Source: CAYGTS01 sp964352905 (lineage in GTDB: Bacteria; Pseudomonadota; Gammaproteobacteria; JAHCLG01). From it: a stretch of DNA of 13,451 nucleotides. Under the pieces are notes generated by a model, which had not been told where the DNA came from, made no database searches, and saw only the letters and a list, made by a program, of their open reading frames with translations. Position numbers and translations under genes: made by a program. Below are positions 1-7,653 of this stretch, piece after piece (positions within the stretch are counted from its first letter, which is position 1; each line of letters opens with the position of its first letter). The stretch is taken from the NCBI GenBank assembly GCA_964352905.1, contig CAYGTS010000069.1, positions 1-13,451 on the forward strand, written 5' to 3'.

Positions 1-52
1 CGCCGTTTTTAGCCCAAATATGGGCGTTCCCATCTACAGGGTGAATAGTTAC
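1..52 (-). mobile_element. Family A element, truncated by window edge
   Basis: The reverse complement of this stretch starts GTAACTATTCACCCTG and matches 13399-13450 base for base. It is the terminal arm of a family A element running off the left edge. The next 8 bp (AGTGTTTT, 53-60) would be one target duplication copy; the partner is outside the window. The following B-type sequence begins near 57 and is cut short, so this A copy may have inserted into a B element. Confidence 0.85.
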
Positions 53-56
53 AGTG

Positions 57-163
57 TTTTTAATGTGAGATGCCCAAACATGGCTGTTCCTCGCTACACC
101 GGGAATTGCTGGCCTCAAATCTGGCTGTTCTTGAGTAATCAGACATGACGGCGGGAATCGCTG
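57..163. repeat. Family B composite: two arms joined in opposite orientation
   Basis: 57-111 is the reverse complement of the left arm of the complete B copy at 12086-12260, ending in CGGGAATTGCTG. 112-163 is the right arm in forward orientation, ending CGGGAATCGCTG at 163. The central hairpin is missing and one arm is inverted relative to a complete copy, which suggests recombination between copies. The element ends on the base before the stop codon of the amidohydrolase gene (TGA, bases 164-166 on the minus strand). Confidence 0.7.
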
Positions 164-901
164 TCACAAATAAAACTGCCTTGCATTATGCCATAAAATA
201 TTATCCACTTCATTTTCAGCAAAACTCTCTTGAATTAAAAGCAAATCTGCGGTTGAAAACTGGCGTGATGCGCGTGTGCCGGGTAAATCTGTGCCAAACA
301 TTAAGGCGTTTGGATTAATGCGATAAATGCTTTGCAGGGCGCTTTTAACATCAAAATCCACCCGCATAAAACCACAGGCTTTAACATGCATACCCTTTTC
401 AACTAATTTTAATAAGTTTTTAAACCCTGCTTTTCTTAGGCCTAAATGATCAATGCTAACCTTAGGTAGTTGTAGAATGGTGTTGCTTAACGAATCAAGC
501 TGGGTTGCGTCTAGATATAATTCAACGTGCCAGCCAACCTGTTCATAAACGCGTTTTGCAAAATTAACTAAGGTTGCTAGATCATCAATATTGCCACGAA
601 ATAGATTAAATCTGATCGCGCGGATCCCTTGCTGATGCAGCGTTTGAATTTCATCATCGCTAACACCTTCAGGCAATTGCGTCACACCCACAAAGTTGGG
701 ACCTAATTTTTTTATTGCCGCAATCAGGTAACTTTGATCGTAAGCTTGAAATGATCCCGATACAATTGCACCCGCTTTAATATTAAGTGCCTCTGTTTTT
801 TTCTGATAATCAGCAACCGTAAATGCTTCCGGTAAAAAACCTTGATTAGCTACTAAGGGATAAGCTTTGTCGATAATATGGAAATGCGCATCAAAAATCA
901 T
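164..901 (-). CDS. Amidohydrolase-family (TIM-barrel) metal-dependent hydrolase
   Basis: This 245-residue protein resembles the amidohydrolase_2 group (related to 2-pyrone-4,6-dicarboxylate lactonase and other TIM-barrel hydrolases). Visible signatures are the N-terminal DAHFH (residues 4-8), giving the HxH metal site after strand 1, a His within GWHVELYL (residue 125), DHLG (151-154), and FGTDLPGTR (202-210) with the catalytic/metal Asp205. Hydrolysis of a cyclic ester, amide or carboxylate is the family chemistry; the substrate cannot be read from sequence. It lies downstream of fabY on the same strand with a 119-bp gap, so co-transcription is possible. The ribosome site is weak (AAGG about 13 nt before ATG). 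Its stop codon directly abuts a family B repeat end. Length is a little short for the family but the barrel motifs are all present. Confidence 0.75.
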   Translation of the reverse strand: MIFDAHFHIIDKAYPLVANQGFLPEAFTVADYQKKTEALNIKAGAIVSGSFQAYDQSYLIAAIKKLGPNFVGVTQLPEGVSDDEIQTLHQQGIRAIRFNLFRGNIDDLATLVNFAKRVYEQVGWHVELYLDATQLDSLSNTILQLPKVSIDHLGLRKAGFKNLLKLVEKGMHVKACGFMRVDFDVKSALQSIYRINPNALMFGTDLPGTRASRQFSTADLLLIQESFAENEVDNILWHNARQFYL

Positions 902-940
902 TGGCCAGCACTTACCTTAATTATTAATAGTCAAACGGTT

Positions 941-964
941 CCGTCATTGCAACGACGGATCAAT
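941..964. repeat. Family C palindromic repeat remnant
   Basis: CCGTCATTG joined to CAACGACGGATCAAT. The first half matches the start of the palindromic element at 10811 and the second half matches 11028-11042. It appears to be an internally deleted copy in the gap between fabY and the amidohydrolase gene. Confidence 0.65.
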
Positions 965-1020
965 AGTACCATTACACGTTATAATTTCGTTTAACTTAGT
1001 GCAGGCCCCGCAGATCCGGG

Positions 1021-2883
1021 TTACAGGTTAACCTCAGTCTCTTCCCGCACAGGTACATCCACAAAAGGATTTTCAACCTTTAAATTAATTTTACGTTTAT
1101 AGGTGCTTAAAGTTAATTCATTACGCGTTAAAGTCACGTCTTCAGGGCTCATGACTTGCTCACCAAATTGATAAACCACACGTTCATTACCTTGGCACGT
1201 TTGTTGATCAACGGCTTCAGCCCGCATTCTAACTTTTTCATTGCGATCTAAATAGGCATGCATTTGCGCTTGGGTATAGCGCTGGCGCAAGATTTGTTGC
1301 GCTTTAAGCGGCGATAAAATTAAGCCGCTGGCATTATTGCCGCCAAAACCTTTAGAATTAATTACTGCCGCATGTACTTCACTCCTCGCAATCGCATGAT
1401 GATCCATGAGAATATTTAAATTAGAATTAAACACATCTTCAGCAATATGATCAATCGTATTAATACCGGGTATAAAACCATACTGCCATGCTCCTAAGGT
1501 GGCAACGAGTTGATCACCACCAGCAGCACTAAAAGAATGACCAACTAACGCTTTGATCGAAGTCACCGGCCAATCTGTTAAGCCAAAGGTTTTCGCAACT
1601 TCATTAATAATGTGACTTTCCGTAACACGGTTTTGTGGTGTGCCAGTACCGTGCGCTTGCACAAAACTATGCTGCAATTCTTTTTCACCTAAAATGGCAT
1701 TGGCAAGTGCCACTGCCTTAGCAAAAGTGACATAATTACCTACGCCAGGGGAAGAAATCGATTTTTTGTTAGCATCGGCATTAACAAAAATATCCGCTAC
1801 CGCGCCATAAATAGTGGCACCTAATTGCATGGCTAAATCAGGTGTCATGAGCACGATAAATTGCGCGGAGTCACCCACGCTAAAACCACAATTTGTTGAA
1901 AAAGGACGGCAGGCCTTGCGGTAATCAATTTCGTTAACACCATCTAAGGTTTGCAGGCCTGCATCGGTTGCAAGTGCCCCCATGCATTTTAAGCCTTCCA
2001 TAATTTCAGGGGTGATAGCAACATCCACACAACCCACCAAGGCGACTTTAGTTTTCCCCAACTGCATATCACTAAGCGCATGTTTTAAGTTATATAAAAA
2101 TGAAGCGCAAGCACCAACGGTAGTGCCGGTATTACCAATACCGTTCACCACATAACTGTTAATAAACGACGCTGCCATATCCGGTAAACCGAGCGCAAAC
2201 ATTTTTGAACCAACTCGGCCTCCCAATAAAGGCTGTCTTAATAAAGCTGCAAAAGAATTCTCATCAACTTGGCCAAAAGCACTGCCGGCATACACGGATA
2301 AAGCATCAGGATCAACGTGATCAAAAATGGTTTGCCAATCAAAACCTAAAGAATTTAAGGTATCCGAAGCGCCATAAACAGCCATTCTGATCCCAAGTGG
2401 GTGACTGCGGGTGGGATATAAATCACCGGGATCAAAGCCTTCAGGAATATTGGCACCAAAAGAAATACCCAGTTTTCCAGTTGTGGGAACGAAAATATCA
2501 ATACCCTCACCTGTAATTGTGACAGTGACTTGAGAATTATTTTCTTCACAAATTTGCCAATTATTGGGAATAACTTTCGGTAAATCAACTTTAGCCATGC
2601 TAAACGTATTAACGCGACTGGCTTTTTTATTGCGCAACAAATGATCGGGGTTGAATGACGTGATTTTCCGCATTAAAGTGTGTTGCTTGATCTTAGCAAC
2701 AGTATCTGCCGTTAAACCCGTTTCAGGCATGATTTTCATACGGGTTGCTAAGTCTTGCCACGTAGATTGCATGTCATGCTTCGGGATTTGATCGGCAACC
2801 ATGCGTTTGTAACTGTGAAAACCAGAGCTTCTCCCAGCTGAATTCATACCACCAAAACCTACAATTAAAGGCAATTCTTTCAT
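1021..2883 (-). CDS. fabY: Beta-ketoacyl-ACP synthase FabY
   Basis: The 620-residue product matches my memory of Pseudomonas aeruginosa FabY in length and order: start LPLIVGFGGMNSAGRSS, then a linker with LPKVIPNNW (101-109), the condensing core, and a C-terminal extension of about 95 residues. FabY condenses acetyl-CoA with malonyl-ACP to begin fatty-acid synthesis, replacing FabH. Catalytic residues are visible: Cys259 in VGACASF, His411 in QAHGTGTP, Lys444 and His449 in IKALVGHSF, plus the glycine-rich KGFGGNNASG (511-520) typical of elongating ketosynthases. The ATG has a strong ribosome site (AAAGGAG, about 8 nt upstream). It is followed by the amidohydrolase gene. Whether the genome also carries fabH cannot be seen here. 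No frameshift or missing catalytic residue was found. Confidence 0.88.
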   Translation of the reverse strand: MKELPLIVGFGGMNSAGRSSGFHSYKRMVADQIPKHDMQSTWQDLATRMKIMPETGLTADTVAKIKQHTLMRKITSFNPDHLLRNKKASRVNTFSMAKVDLPKVIPNNWQICEENNSQVTVTITGEGIDIFVPTTGKLGISFGANIPEGFDPGDLYPTRSHPLGIRMAVYGASDTLNSLGFDWQTIFDHVDPDALSVYAGSAFGQVDENSFAALLRQPLLGGRVGSKMFALGLPDMAASFINSYVVNGIGNTGTTVGACASFLYNLKHALSDMQLGKTKVALVGCVDVAITPEIMEGLKCMGALATDAGLQTLDGVNEIDYRKACRPFSTNCGFSVGDSAQFIVLMTPDLAMQLGATIYGAVADIFVNADANKKSISSPGVGNYVTFAKAVALANAILGEKELQHSFVQAHGTGTPQNRVTESHIINEVAKTFGLTDWPVTSIKALVGHSFSAAGGDQLVATLGAWQYGFIPGINTIDHIAEDVFNSNLNILMDHHAIARSEVHAAVINSKGFGGNNASGLILSPLKAQQILRQRYTQAQMHAYLDRNEKVRMRAEAVDQQTCQGNERVVYQFGEQVMSPEDVTLTRNELTLSTYKRKINLKVENPFVDVPVREETEVNL

Positions 2884-2936
2884 TAAGTTAATCTCCTTTT
2901 ATCTCATAAGTGCTTGTAGCAAGATTGTAATACGCT

Positions 2937-2964
2937 ATTTTAAAAAGTATTGCTACTGAGTTAA
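2937..2964 (-). promoter_or_regulatory. Candidate sigma70 promoter of fabY
   Basis: On the minus strand TTAACT (2959-2964) is followed after 16 bp by TAAAAT (2937-2942), about 55 bp before the fabY start codon. Match quality is moderate: 4/6 for the -35 box and 5/6 for the -10 box. Confidence 0.4.
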
Positions 2965-3025
2965 GTAAAATTATGCCTAGCAAGGCGCAGTTTATGGGTA
3001 GTCAATGAGAACGCGAGCGAGCACA

Positions 3026-3047
3026 AACCCTAACCAAAATTAGGGTT
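3026..3047. repeat. Short perfect hairpin AACCCTAA/TTAGGGTT
   Basis: An 8-bp perfect inverted repeat with a 6-base loop (CCAAAA), upstream of fabY. No T-run follows on either strand, so a terminator is not supported. The rest of 2884-3106 contains no gene I can recognise beyond the fabY promoter candidate. Confidence 0.5.
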
Positions 3048-3106
3048 GATATTACCTCAAGCGAGTTGAAAAGTCACTTATGCTAAGACCGCTGAATAAA
3101 AATCAA

Positions 3107-3141
3107 CAACCTAAGCTTGGCACAGAGGAAAGCTTAGGTTG
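3107..3141 (-). terminator. Probable terminator of the poly-serine protein gene
   Basis: A perfect 12-bp stem, CAACCTAAGCTT (3107-3118) and AAGCTTAGGTTG (3130-3141), with an 11-base loop. Read on the minus strand the hairpin runs into TTGATTTTTATTC, giving a loose T-tail. It lies 115 bp beyond the stop codon of the minus-strand gene ending at 3257, with a hybrid repeat element between them. Confidence 0.55.
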
Positions 3142-3151
3142 AATTATTTAA

Positions 3152-3224
3152 CAGCAATTCCCGCTGTAGCTGGGAACAGCCATATTTGGGAACTTCATGC
3201 TCCAATTTACTGAATAATAGTTAC
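3152..3224. repeat. Hybrid A/B element
   Basis: 3152-3190 is a family B left arm (CAGCAATTCCCGCTGTAG through CATATTTGGG). After a short ATGCTC core remnant, 3206-3224 is a family A right end (TTTACTGAAT, then AATAGTTAC with a 2-bp insertion). No matching direct repeats flank the whole unit, so it is probably a recombinant or decayed copy. Confidence 0.65.
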
Positions 3225-3256
3225 ACAAATTTTATATCAATTTAGCAGGTAACTTA

Positions 3257-4340
3257 TTATTTAGGGCCTCGTTTGCTTCGATTTGAATCTGGATTTTGGC
3301 CAAATTCAGATTCCACTGGTTCAGATTTCACTGGTGCAGTCTCACGAGGACGTTTATTCGTAGAAACAGACCTTCCTCTAAGAGTGTATCTACCTGAAGA
3401 AAGTAATAATGGCAGCTGCCCTTCAGANNNNNNNNNNNNNNNNNNNNNNNNNNNNNNNNNNNNNNNNNNNNNNNNNNNNNNNNNNNNNNNNNNNNNNNNN
3501 NNNNNNNNNNNNNNNNNNNNNNNNNNNACTAGAACTAGAACTAGAACTAGAACTAGAACTAGAACTAGAACTAGAACTAGAACTAGAAGCAGCTGGTGCT
3601 CGCCTATCTGCCGCACTCTTGCTTTCTTCCTGTACCTTACTTCGCCTCTTATCGAGTATGTTAGCAGCATCTGAAAGATTTACTTCAAGCGGTGAAAGTT
3701 CTACACCATAAGGATCAAAAAGATCATCCCCGACAAAAAAAGTCACCTGACCTGTAAGCTCCATCATCTCTCTTGTGGTTTTGTTCATATACAAGTGAAG
3801 TGGCTGGCCATCATCGCTTAATTCCAAAAAAGTCCATAGTACTAATTCGTTCTTAAGTGCAAAATCATAAAAAGACTTTACTGATGTTTTCCAAGTATCC
3901 ATGGCACTATTTTTATTGTCGCTGTTATCATTGCAGAATTTATAAACCATTGCCCCCATTTTCAATAAAGGCAATATTTCTCGAAAAAATACGGTTGCAA
4001 AACCGGTTTGTCGAGCAATTAAACTCTCTATTTGGTCTCTTGCTAAGTTTGCTTTTGCTTGCTCTAATTGAGTTTTTAATTGGCCTAATTGTTGCAATGC
4101 CTCTGAATTATTAGGATCCTCAGACATTTGCTTAATAGTTTGTTCTATTCGCAAAATGCGATCTTCAATCGGTCGTATAATCCTTGCTTCTTGTGCTTGA
4201 AAATCAGCTTCTGTTTCATCATCCATATACTCGTTGTTTGCTTCTTTTGCATAAGCACTATCAAAAGCAACTAGTGCGTTTTCTAAATTATTTACCAATT
4301 GATCTAAATATTTACTATAGATTAAACGTTGGCCATGCAT
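3257..4340 (-). CDS. Unrecognised coiled-coil protein with poly-serine tract (spans assembly gap)
   Basis: I do not recognise this family. The start is set at 4340 by a good ribosome site (AAAAAGGTG, 6-7 nt upstream); an upstream in-frame Met at 4397 lacks one. 271 residues are readable before the gap: a helical N-terminus, a likely coiled coil at about 52-110 rich in Glu, Gln, Lys and Leu, a mixed aromatic region at 112-215, a basic/acidic segment (KRRSKVQEESKS, 231-242), and 20 consecutive serines (252-271). Beyond the gap a 56-residue tail (starting SEGQLPLLLS, ending SKRGPK) is basic and Pro/Ser/Glu-rich, with APVKSEPVESEF. The two parts share a frame only if the true gap is a multiple of 3, as 6-bp repeat units would make it. 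There is no signal peptide or membrane segment. A secreted effector is possible but unproven. Confidence 0.7.
3428..3527. other. Assembly gap of 100 N
   Basis: Exactly 100 unknown bases, the usual placeholder for a gap of unknown size. It is bordered on the right by the hexanucleotide repeat. On the left, minus-strand TCTGAAG begins with the TCT half of the repeat unit, so the missing bases are probably further copies of the same unit. Confidence 0.95.
3528..3588. repeat. Hexanucleotide microsatellite (about 10 copies)
   Basis: Tandem ACTAGA on the plus strand, uninterrupted for 61 bp up to the assembly gap. Read on the minus strand as TCT AGT codons it encodes serine only. Gain or loss of units keeps the reading frame, so length changes alter serine number without breaking the protein. 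Confidence 0.95.
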
Positions 4341-4438
4341 GGTTTTCACCTTTTTGTTTATTTTTCGAAAGCATACTGTAATTAAAATTCTTGCCAATGT
4401 ATAGGTTTTAAGCTAAATAAAATAGTTTTCACCTTCCC

Positions 4439-4470
4439 AAAAAAAGCATCGTTTAAACAATGCTTTTTTG
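4439..4470 (-). terminator. Intrinsic terminator (lipoprotein gene, possibly bidirectional)
   Basis: Perfect stem AAAAAAGCAT (4440-4449) and ATGCTTTTTT (4460-4469) around a loop containing the palindrome GTTTAAAC. On the minus strand the stem ends in a run of seven T. Without the element at 4493-4685 it would lie about 30 bp after the lipoprotein stop codon, a normal terminator distance. The plus strand also ends in six T. Confidence 0.75.
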
Positions 4471-4492
4471 GAGCAAAATAAAAATAAGATTT

Positions 4493-4685
4493 GTAACTAT
4501 TCACCATGTAGATGGGAACGTCCTGATCCCCGCTTATCAAGAGGACTGGCGTTTGGGCTAAAAACGGCGAAAATCTTTTATCGAAATGCTCATGTATAAC
4601 TCATACACTGCGCTTTCTCAAAAATATTTTTGTAGTTGTTCGCCAAATCTGAACGTTCTCGGTAAATTCACCTTCAAATAGTTAC
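4493..4685 (+). mobile_element. Family A element, long form, with 8-bp target duplication
   Basis: 193 bp, bounded by GTAACTATT and AATAGTTAC. Perfect 8-bp direct repeats TAAGATTT flank it (4485-4492 and 4686-4693). The core shows GGCGAAAATCTTTT, then a loop with GCTCATGTATAACTCATAC. It differs from the 179-bp copy at 13212 by an extra segment of roughly 28 bp inside the left arm, a decayed right half of the central stem, and a small deletion near the right end. No open reading frame of note, so it must have been moved in trans. Confidence 0.9.
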
Positions 4686-4701
4686 TAAGATTTAAAGTCT
4701 A

Positions 4702-5325
4702 TTAAATCTCGGTTGTTTTTGGCTTAGGCAAAGTTGGTTTTTGCGTTTGTTTCTGCTCATTGCTCGATGGCTTACTTTTTGCCGCCTTATCTTGTTGTTT
4801 TTTGAGTTGTGTTTGCGCTTTATTTTTAGCCTTTGTAGCGTTTGAACTCGTTGATTGTTGGCTCATTGTATAAATGCGATAAGCATCTAACGTCATTTGC
4901 GCTTTATTTTTACGTTGTAATACGCCTTGTTCAAAGGAGCTGACATCATGTTTGACATTATTACCGCCACGATTATTTGAAGCACTCGGTTGGTTGTAAT
5001 TACCAAAGCTTCGAGGCGGTGCGTTACGCGTGCTTGGGTAAGAGTTGCCACTGGGTTGCGGCGCACTGTTATAAGAACCAGCACCACCACCGTGATAACT
5101 TGGCGTACTGCCACTGTTATAAGAACGCACACTTTGGTGAGATGGGGAACCATGCATTTCTTCAGCATGTTGTGGATAGGTGTTATTGTTGTATTGCTGA
5201 TTGCCCGTGGAAGAATAGGATGAGTAACCAGCAGGACTTGCAGAACCACCACCAAACCATGATTGCATACCACCGCAACCAGTTAAACCGATTACAGCAA
5301 CCCCAACAACAATTAACTTTTTCAT
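4702..5325 (-). CDS. Low-complexity outer-membrane lipoprotein
   Basis: A 207-residue product. The start at 5325 is preferred over an upstream in-frame Met at 5385 because it has a good ribosome site (AAAGGAAG) and begins a canonical lipoprotein signal: MKK, a hydrophobic stretch (4-13), and lipobox LTGC with the acylated Cys at 17. Residue +2 is Gly, not Asp, so sorting to the outer membrane is expected. The mature part is rich in Gly, Ser, Asn, Tyr and Pro up to about 125, then a helical Lys/Gln/Ala-rich stretch (about 130-190) with a basic, Pro-Lys C-terminus. No catalytic domain is visible. Such sequence suggests an unstructured envelope protein; the function is unknown. Its terminator has been separated from it by a family A element. 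Confidence 0.8.
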   Translation of the reverse strand: MKKLIVVGVAVIGLTGCGGMQSWFGGGSASPAGYSSYSSTGNQQYNNNTYPQHAEEMHGSPSHQSVRSYNSGSTPSYHGGGAGSYNSAPQPSGNSYPSTRNAPPRSFGNYNQPSASNNRGGNNVKHDVSSFEQGVLQRKNKAQMTLDAYRIYTMSQQSTSSNATKAKNKAQTQLKKQQDKAAKSKPSSNEQKQTQKPTLPKPKTTEI

Positions 5326-5375
5326 CTTTAGCTTCCTTTTGACCGTCAATTTAAACTTAGTGACTAAAAACTTAT

Positions 5376-5384
5376 TGTATATCA
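5376..5384 (-). promoter_or_regulatory. Candidate extended -10 promoter of the lipoprotein gene
   Basis: Minus-strand TGATATACA, an extended -10 motif (TG, one base, TATACA), lies about 50 bp before the lipoprotein start. The -35 match (TTTTCA, 16 bp upstream) is poor. Confidence 0.3.
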
Positions 5385-5512
5385 AGCAACGGCAAAATGA
5401 AAAGAAGTTAAACTTAACATATTAAATGCATATAAGAATAGTATTAGGAGAGTACCAAATATTTGAATTCTGCTGTATGATACTTCATGTAAAATTTAAT
5501 CTGGAATTATAA

Positions 5513-5869
5513 ATGCGCGAACTTGATCGCTTAGCCTTTATCTTAAAGCCCACTGAAGTCATGTTTGAATGGGTTAAAGGTTTGTCACAAGATGACTCAG
5601 AAATTACCTTTGATGATTTGTTGGAAGACAGTACGGTTTTACTCTTTCCTGTATTCGAAGACGATGATGAAATTTGGGACTATTTTGAAGAAAACTACCT
5701 GGCCATTCTTGAAAATGAATTATCCTCTTGGACACTTGATGAAGATCAATGGCCCGCCGATCGAAGTTTAGAATTATTCCACGAATGGTTTTATATCGAG
5801 CAACACAATATGGTCATTGATTTAGCGAGTCATGATATTTTTAGCAATGATGTTGTGGTAAGCCATTAG
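5513..5869 (+). CDS. Acidic protein of unknown function (118 aa)
   Basis: I do not recognise a family. The product is very acidic, with Asp/Glu clusters at 27-39, 49-60 and 74-83, and tryptophan-rich (residues 20, 55, 73, 80, 92). It has no signal peptide or membrane span, so it is probably a small soluble cytoplasmic protein. The ribosome site is weak (CTGGA, about 8 nt before ATG). Its stop codon (5867-5869) overlaps the stop codon of the convergent fadD (5866-5868), so the two genes share their 3' boundary and neither has a visible terminator. The consistent frame, sensible composition and precise convergent packing support a real gene. Confidence 0.75.
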   Translation: MRELDRLAFILKPTEVMFEWVKGLSQDDSEITFDDLLEDSTVLLFPVFEDDDEIWDYFEENYLAILENELSSWTLDEDQWPADRSLELFHEWFYIEQHNMVIDLASHDIFSNDVVVSH

Positions 5870-7545
5870 GGCGTCTTTGCAATAACTTCTTCACGTAAGG
5901 CACGGCGCAAAATTTTCCCAACATTGGTTTTAGGTAGCTCATCACAAAATTCAATAATCTTGGGCACCTTATATCCAGTCAGATTTTTTTTGCAATATTT
6001 TAGTAATTCTTGCGCGTCTAAAGAGTGATCCTTGCGTACCACAAATGCCATTACTTGCTCACCTGTCACTTCATGTGGCACACCAATAATAGCAACTTCT
6101 AACACTTTATCATTGGCTGCGATAACTTCTTCCACCTCATTGGGATAAACATTAAAGCCCGAAACCACAATCACATCTTTTTTACGATCAACAATATAAA
6201 CATAACCTTGTTCATCAATCGTAGCGATATCACCTGTACGAAACCAACCCTTTTTAGTAAACGAATTGCGCGTTTCAGTATCCATTTGCCAATAACCGAG
6301 TGTGACTTGTGGCCCTTTGACACATAATTCACCGGGCGTGTTAAATGGCAATTCATTTTCTTCATCATCACACACGATTACATCGGTTGAAGGGATCGGT
6401 GTGCCAATACTACCGGTGTAATGATCTAAGTGCATTGGATTAATGCAAACACCGGGGGAGGTTTCAGTTAAACCATAGGCTTGCGTTAATACATTACCCG
6501 TAACAGTTTGCCAACGTTTAGCAACGGATTCTTGCACAGCCATACCACCACCCAGAGTTAAATGTAATTGGCTAAAATCTAATTTAGCAAAATCGCGATG
6601 GTTTAATAACGCATTAAACAGCGTATTAACGCCTGTAATCGCTGTAAATTTTAGTTTTGATAATTGCTTCACAAAATCATTAATATCGCGCGGATTGGTA
6701 ATTAAAATATTCAAACCACCAAAACACATAAAGGTAAAACAATTCGCTGTTAACGAAAATATATGATAGAGCGGTAAAGCAGTAATGACTACTTCATCAC
6801 CCTCTTTGGCAAAAGGTTGAATCCACGCCGTATCCTGTAAAAGGTTTGCAACCATATTACGATGGGTCAGAATAGCGCCTTTGGAAATACCAGTCGTACC
6901 ACCGGTATATTGCAAAAAGGCAACATCGGTATGATTTAATTCCACAGGTTGAAAATCTAACCCTTGTCCTGTGTTCAATATCTCACGAAAATGAATTGCT
7001 TTTGGAATAGACCATTTTGGGACCAGTTTTTTAATGTATTTCACTACAAAATTAATAATGGGTCGTTTGGGAAAGCTAAATAAATCACCCATTTTAGTTA
7101 CAATAACATTTTTTATTTGGGTTTTAGGTAAAGCAAGTTGTAACTCATGTGCAAAATTTTCTAATACAATAATCGTTTCAGCGCCAGAATCTTTTAGCTG
7201 ATAAGCTAATTCACGTGCAGTATAAAGCGGATTAACGTTAACAACGATTAGCCCTGCAATCAATGATCCAAACATTGCAATCGGGTATTGCAAGACATTT
7301 GGCATCATCAATGCAATGCGATCGCCTTTTTTAAGGTGCAGTACCTGTTGGTAGTACGCCGCTACATCTTTGGCTTTTTCTTCCAATTCAGCATAAGTAA
7401 TGGTTTGGCCTAAATTGTAAAAAGCTTTATTACTGGCAAATTTCTCACAAGTTTTAAAAAAGAAATCAGCAAGGGATTGATATAAACTCGGATCAATTGT
7501 TGCTGGAACGCCTTGAGAATAATTTTTTAACCACACTTTATCCAT
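5866..7545 (-). CDS. fadD: Long-chain fatty-acid--CoA ligase FadD
   Basis: The 559-residue product is colinear with E. coli FadD (561). It activates long-chain fatty acids to acyl-CoA through an acyl-adenylate at the inner membrane, feeding beta-oxidation and phospholipid synthesis. Motifs: the AMP-binding loop YTGGTTGISKGA (213-224), PLYHIF, the acyl-CoA synthetase signature within GWFRTGD and VDRKKDVIVVSGFNVYP, and the C-terminal catalytic Lys in PKTNVGKILRRAL. The start at 7545 (MDKVWLKNY) matches the known N-terminus and has a ribosome site (AAAGGG, 11 nt upstream); the in-frame Met at 7572 has none. It is divergent from minC and convergent with the acidic 118-residue gene. Confidence 0.92.
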   Translation of the reverse strand: MDKVWLKNYSQGVPATIDPSLYQSLADFFFKTCEKFASNKAFYNLGQTITYAELEEKAKDVAAYYQQVLHLKKGDRIALMMPNVLQYPIAMFGSLIAGLIVVNVNPLYTARELAYQLKDSGAETIIVLENFAHELQLALPKTQIKNVIVTKMGDLFSFPKRPIINFVVKYIKKLVPKWSIPKAIHFREILNTGQGLDFQPVELNHTDVAFLQYTGGTTGISKGAILTHRNMVANLLQDTAWIQPFAKEGDEVVITALPLYHIFSLTANCFTFMCFGGLNILITNPRDINDFVKQLSKLKFTAITGVNTLFNALLNHRDFAKLDFSQLHLTLGGGMAVQESVAKRWQTVTGNVLTQAYGLTETSPGVCINPMHLDHYTGSIGTPIPSTDVIVCDDEENELPFNTPGELCVKGPQVTLGYWQMDTETRNSFTKKGWFRTGDIATIDEQGYVYIVDRKKDVIVVSGFNVYPNEVEEVIAANDKVLEVAIIGVPHEVTGEQVMAFVVRKDHSLDAQELLKYCKKNLTGYKVPKIIEFCDELPKTNVGKILRRALREEVIAKTP

Positions 7546-7590
7546 CAGATTACCATCCCTTTCTAGCTGCATAATAAAATTCTAGATGAC

Positions 7591-7619
7591 TTGCTAAAAG
7601 ATTACTAGTTTTTTACTAT
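7591..7619 (+). promoter_or_regulatory. Candidate sigma70 promoter of minC
   Basis: TTGCTA (7591-7596), a 17-bp spacer, then TACTAT (7614-7619), 34 bp before the minC ATG. On the opposite strand TTGCTG and TAATCT, also 17 bp apart, overlap it and could serve fadD, making this a face-to-face promoter region. Confidence 0.4.
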
Positions 7620-7653
7620 AGCAGCAACAAATTACAGATACAGGTGCATATTT

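Noticed and set aside
1000..1022. Similarity of CCCGCAGA, CC, GGTTA, AGG here to the inverse of 10780-10805
   Set aside because: It is only about 20 bp with several mismatches, partly inside fabY; too short to call a repeat.
3026..3047. A terminator or telomere-like repeat at AACCCTAA/TTAGGGTT
   Set aside because: It is a single pair with no T-run and no tandem copies.
3257..3711. Reading frames across the gap encoding Leu-Glu, Thr-Arg or Leu-Val repeats
   Set aside because: They are alternative frames of the ACTAGA hexamer and of the N stretch. Only the serine frame connects to a long, compositionally normal protein with a ribosome site.
4493..4685. A small RNA gene in the family A element
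   Set aside because: The hairpin and loop are suggestive, but no promoter or conserved RNA family is visible; kept as a mobile element only.
5326..5385. An upstream start for the lipoprotein
   Set aside because: It would bury the signal peptide behind 20 basic residues; the start at 5325 has a strong ribosome site.
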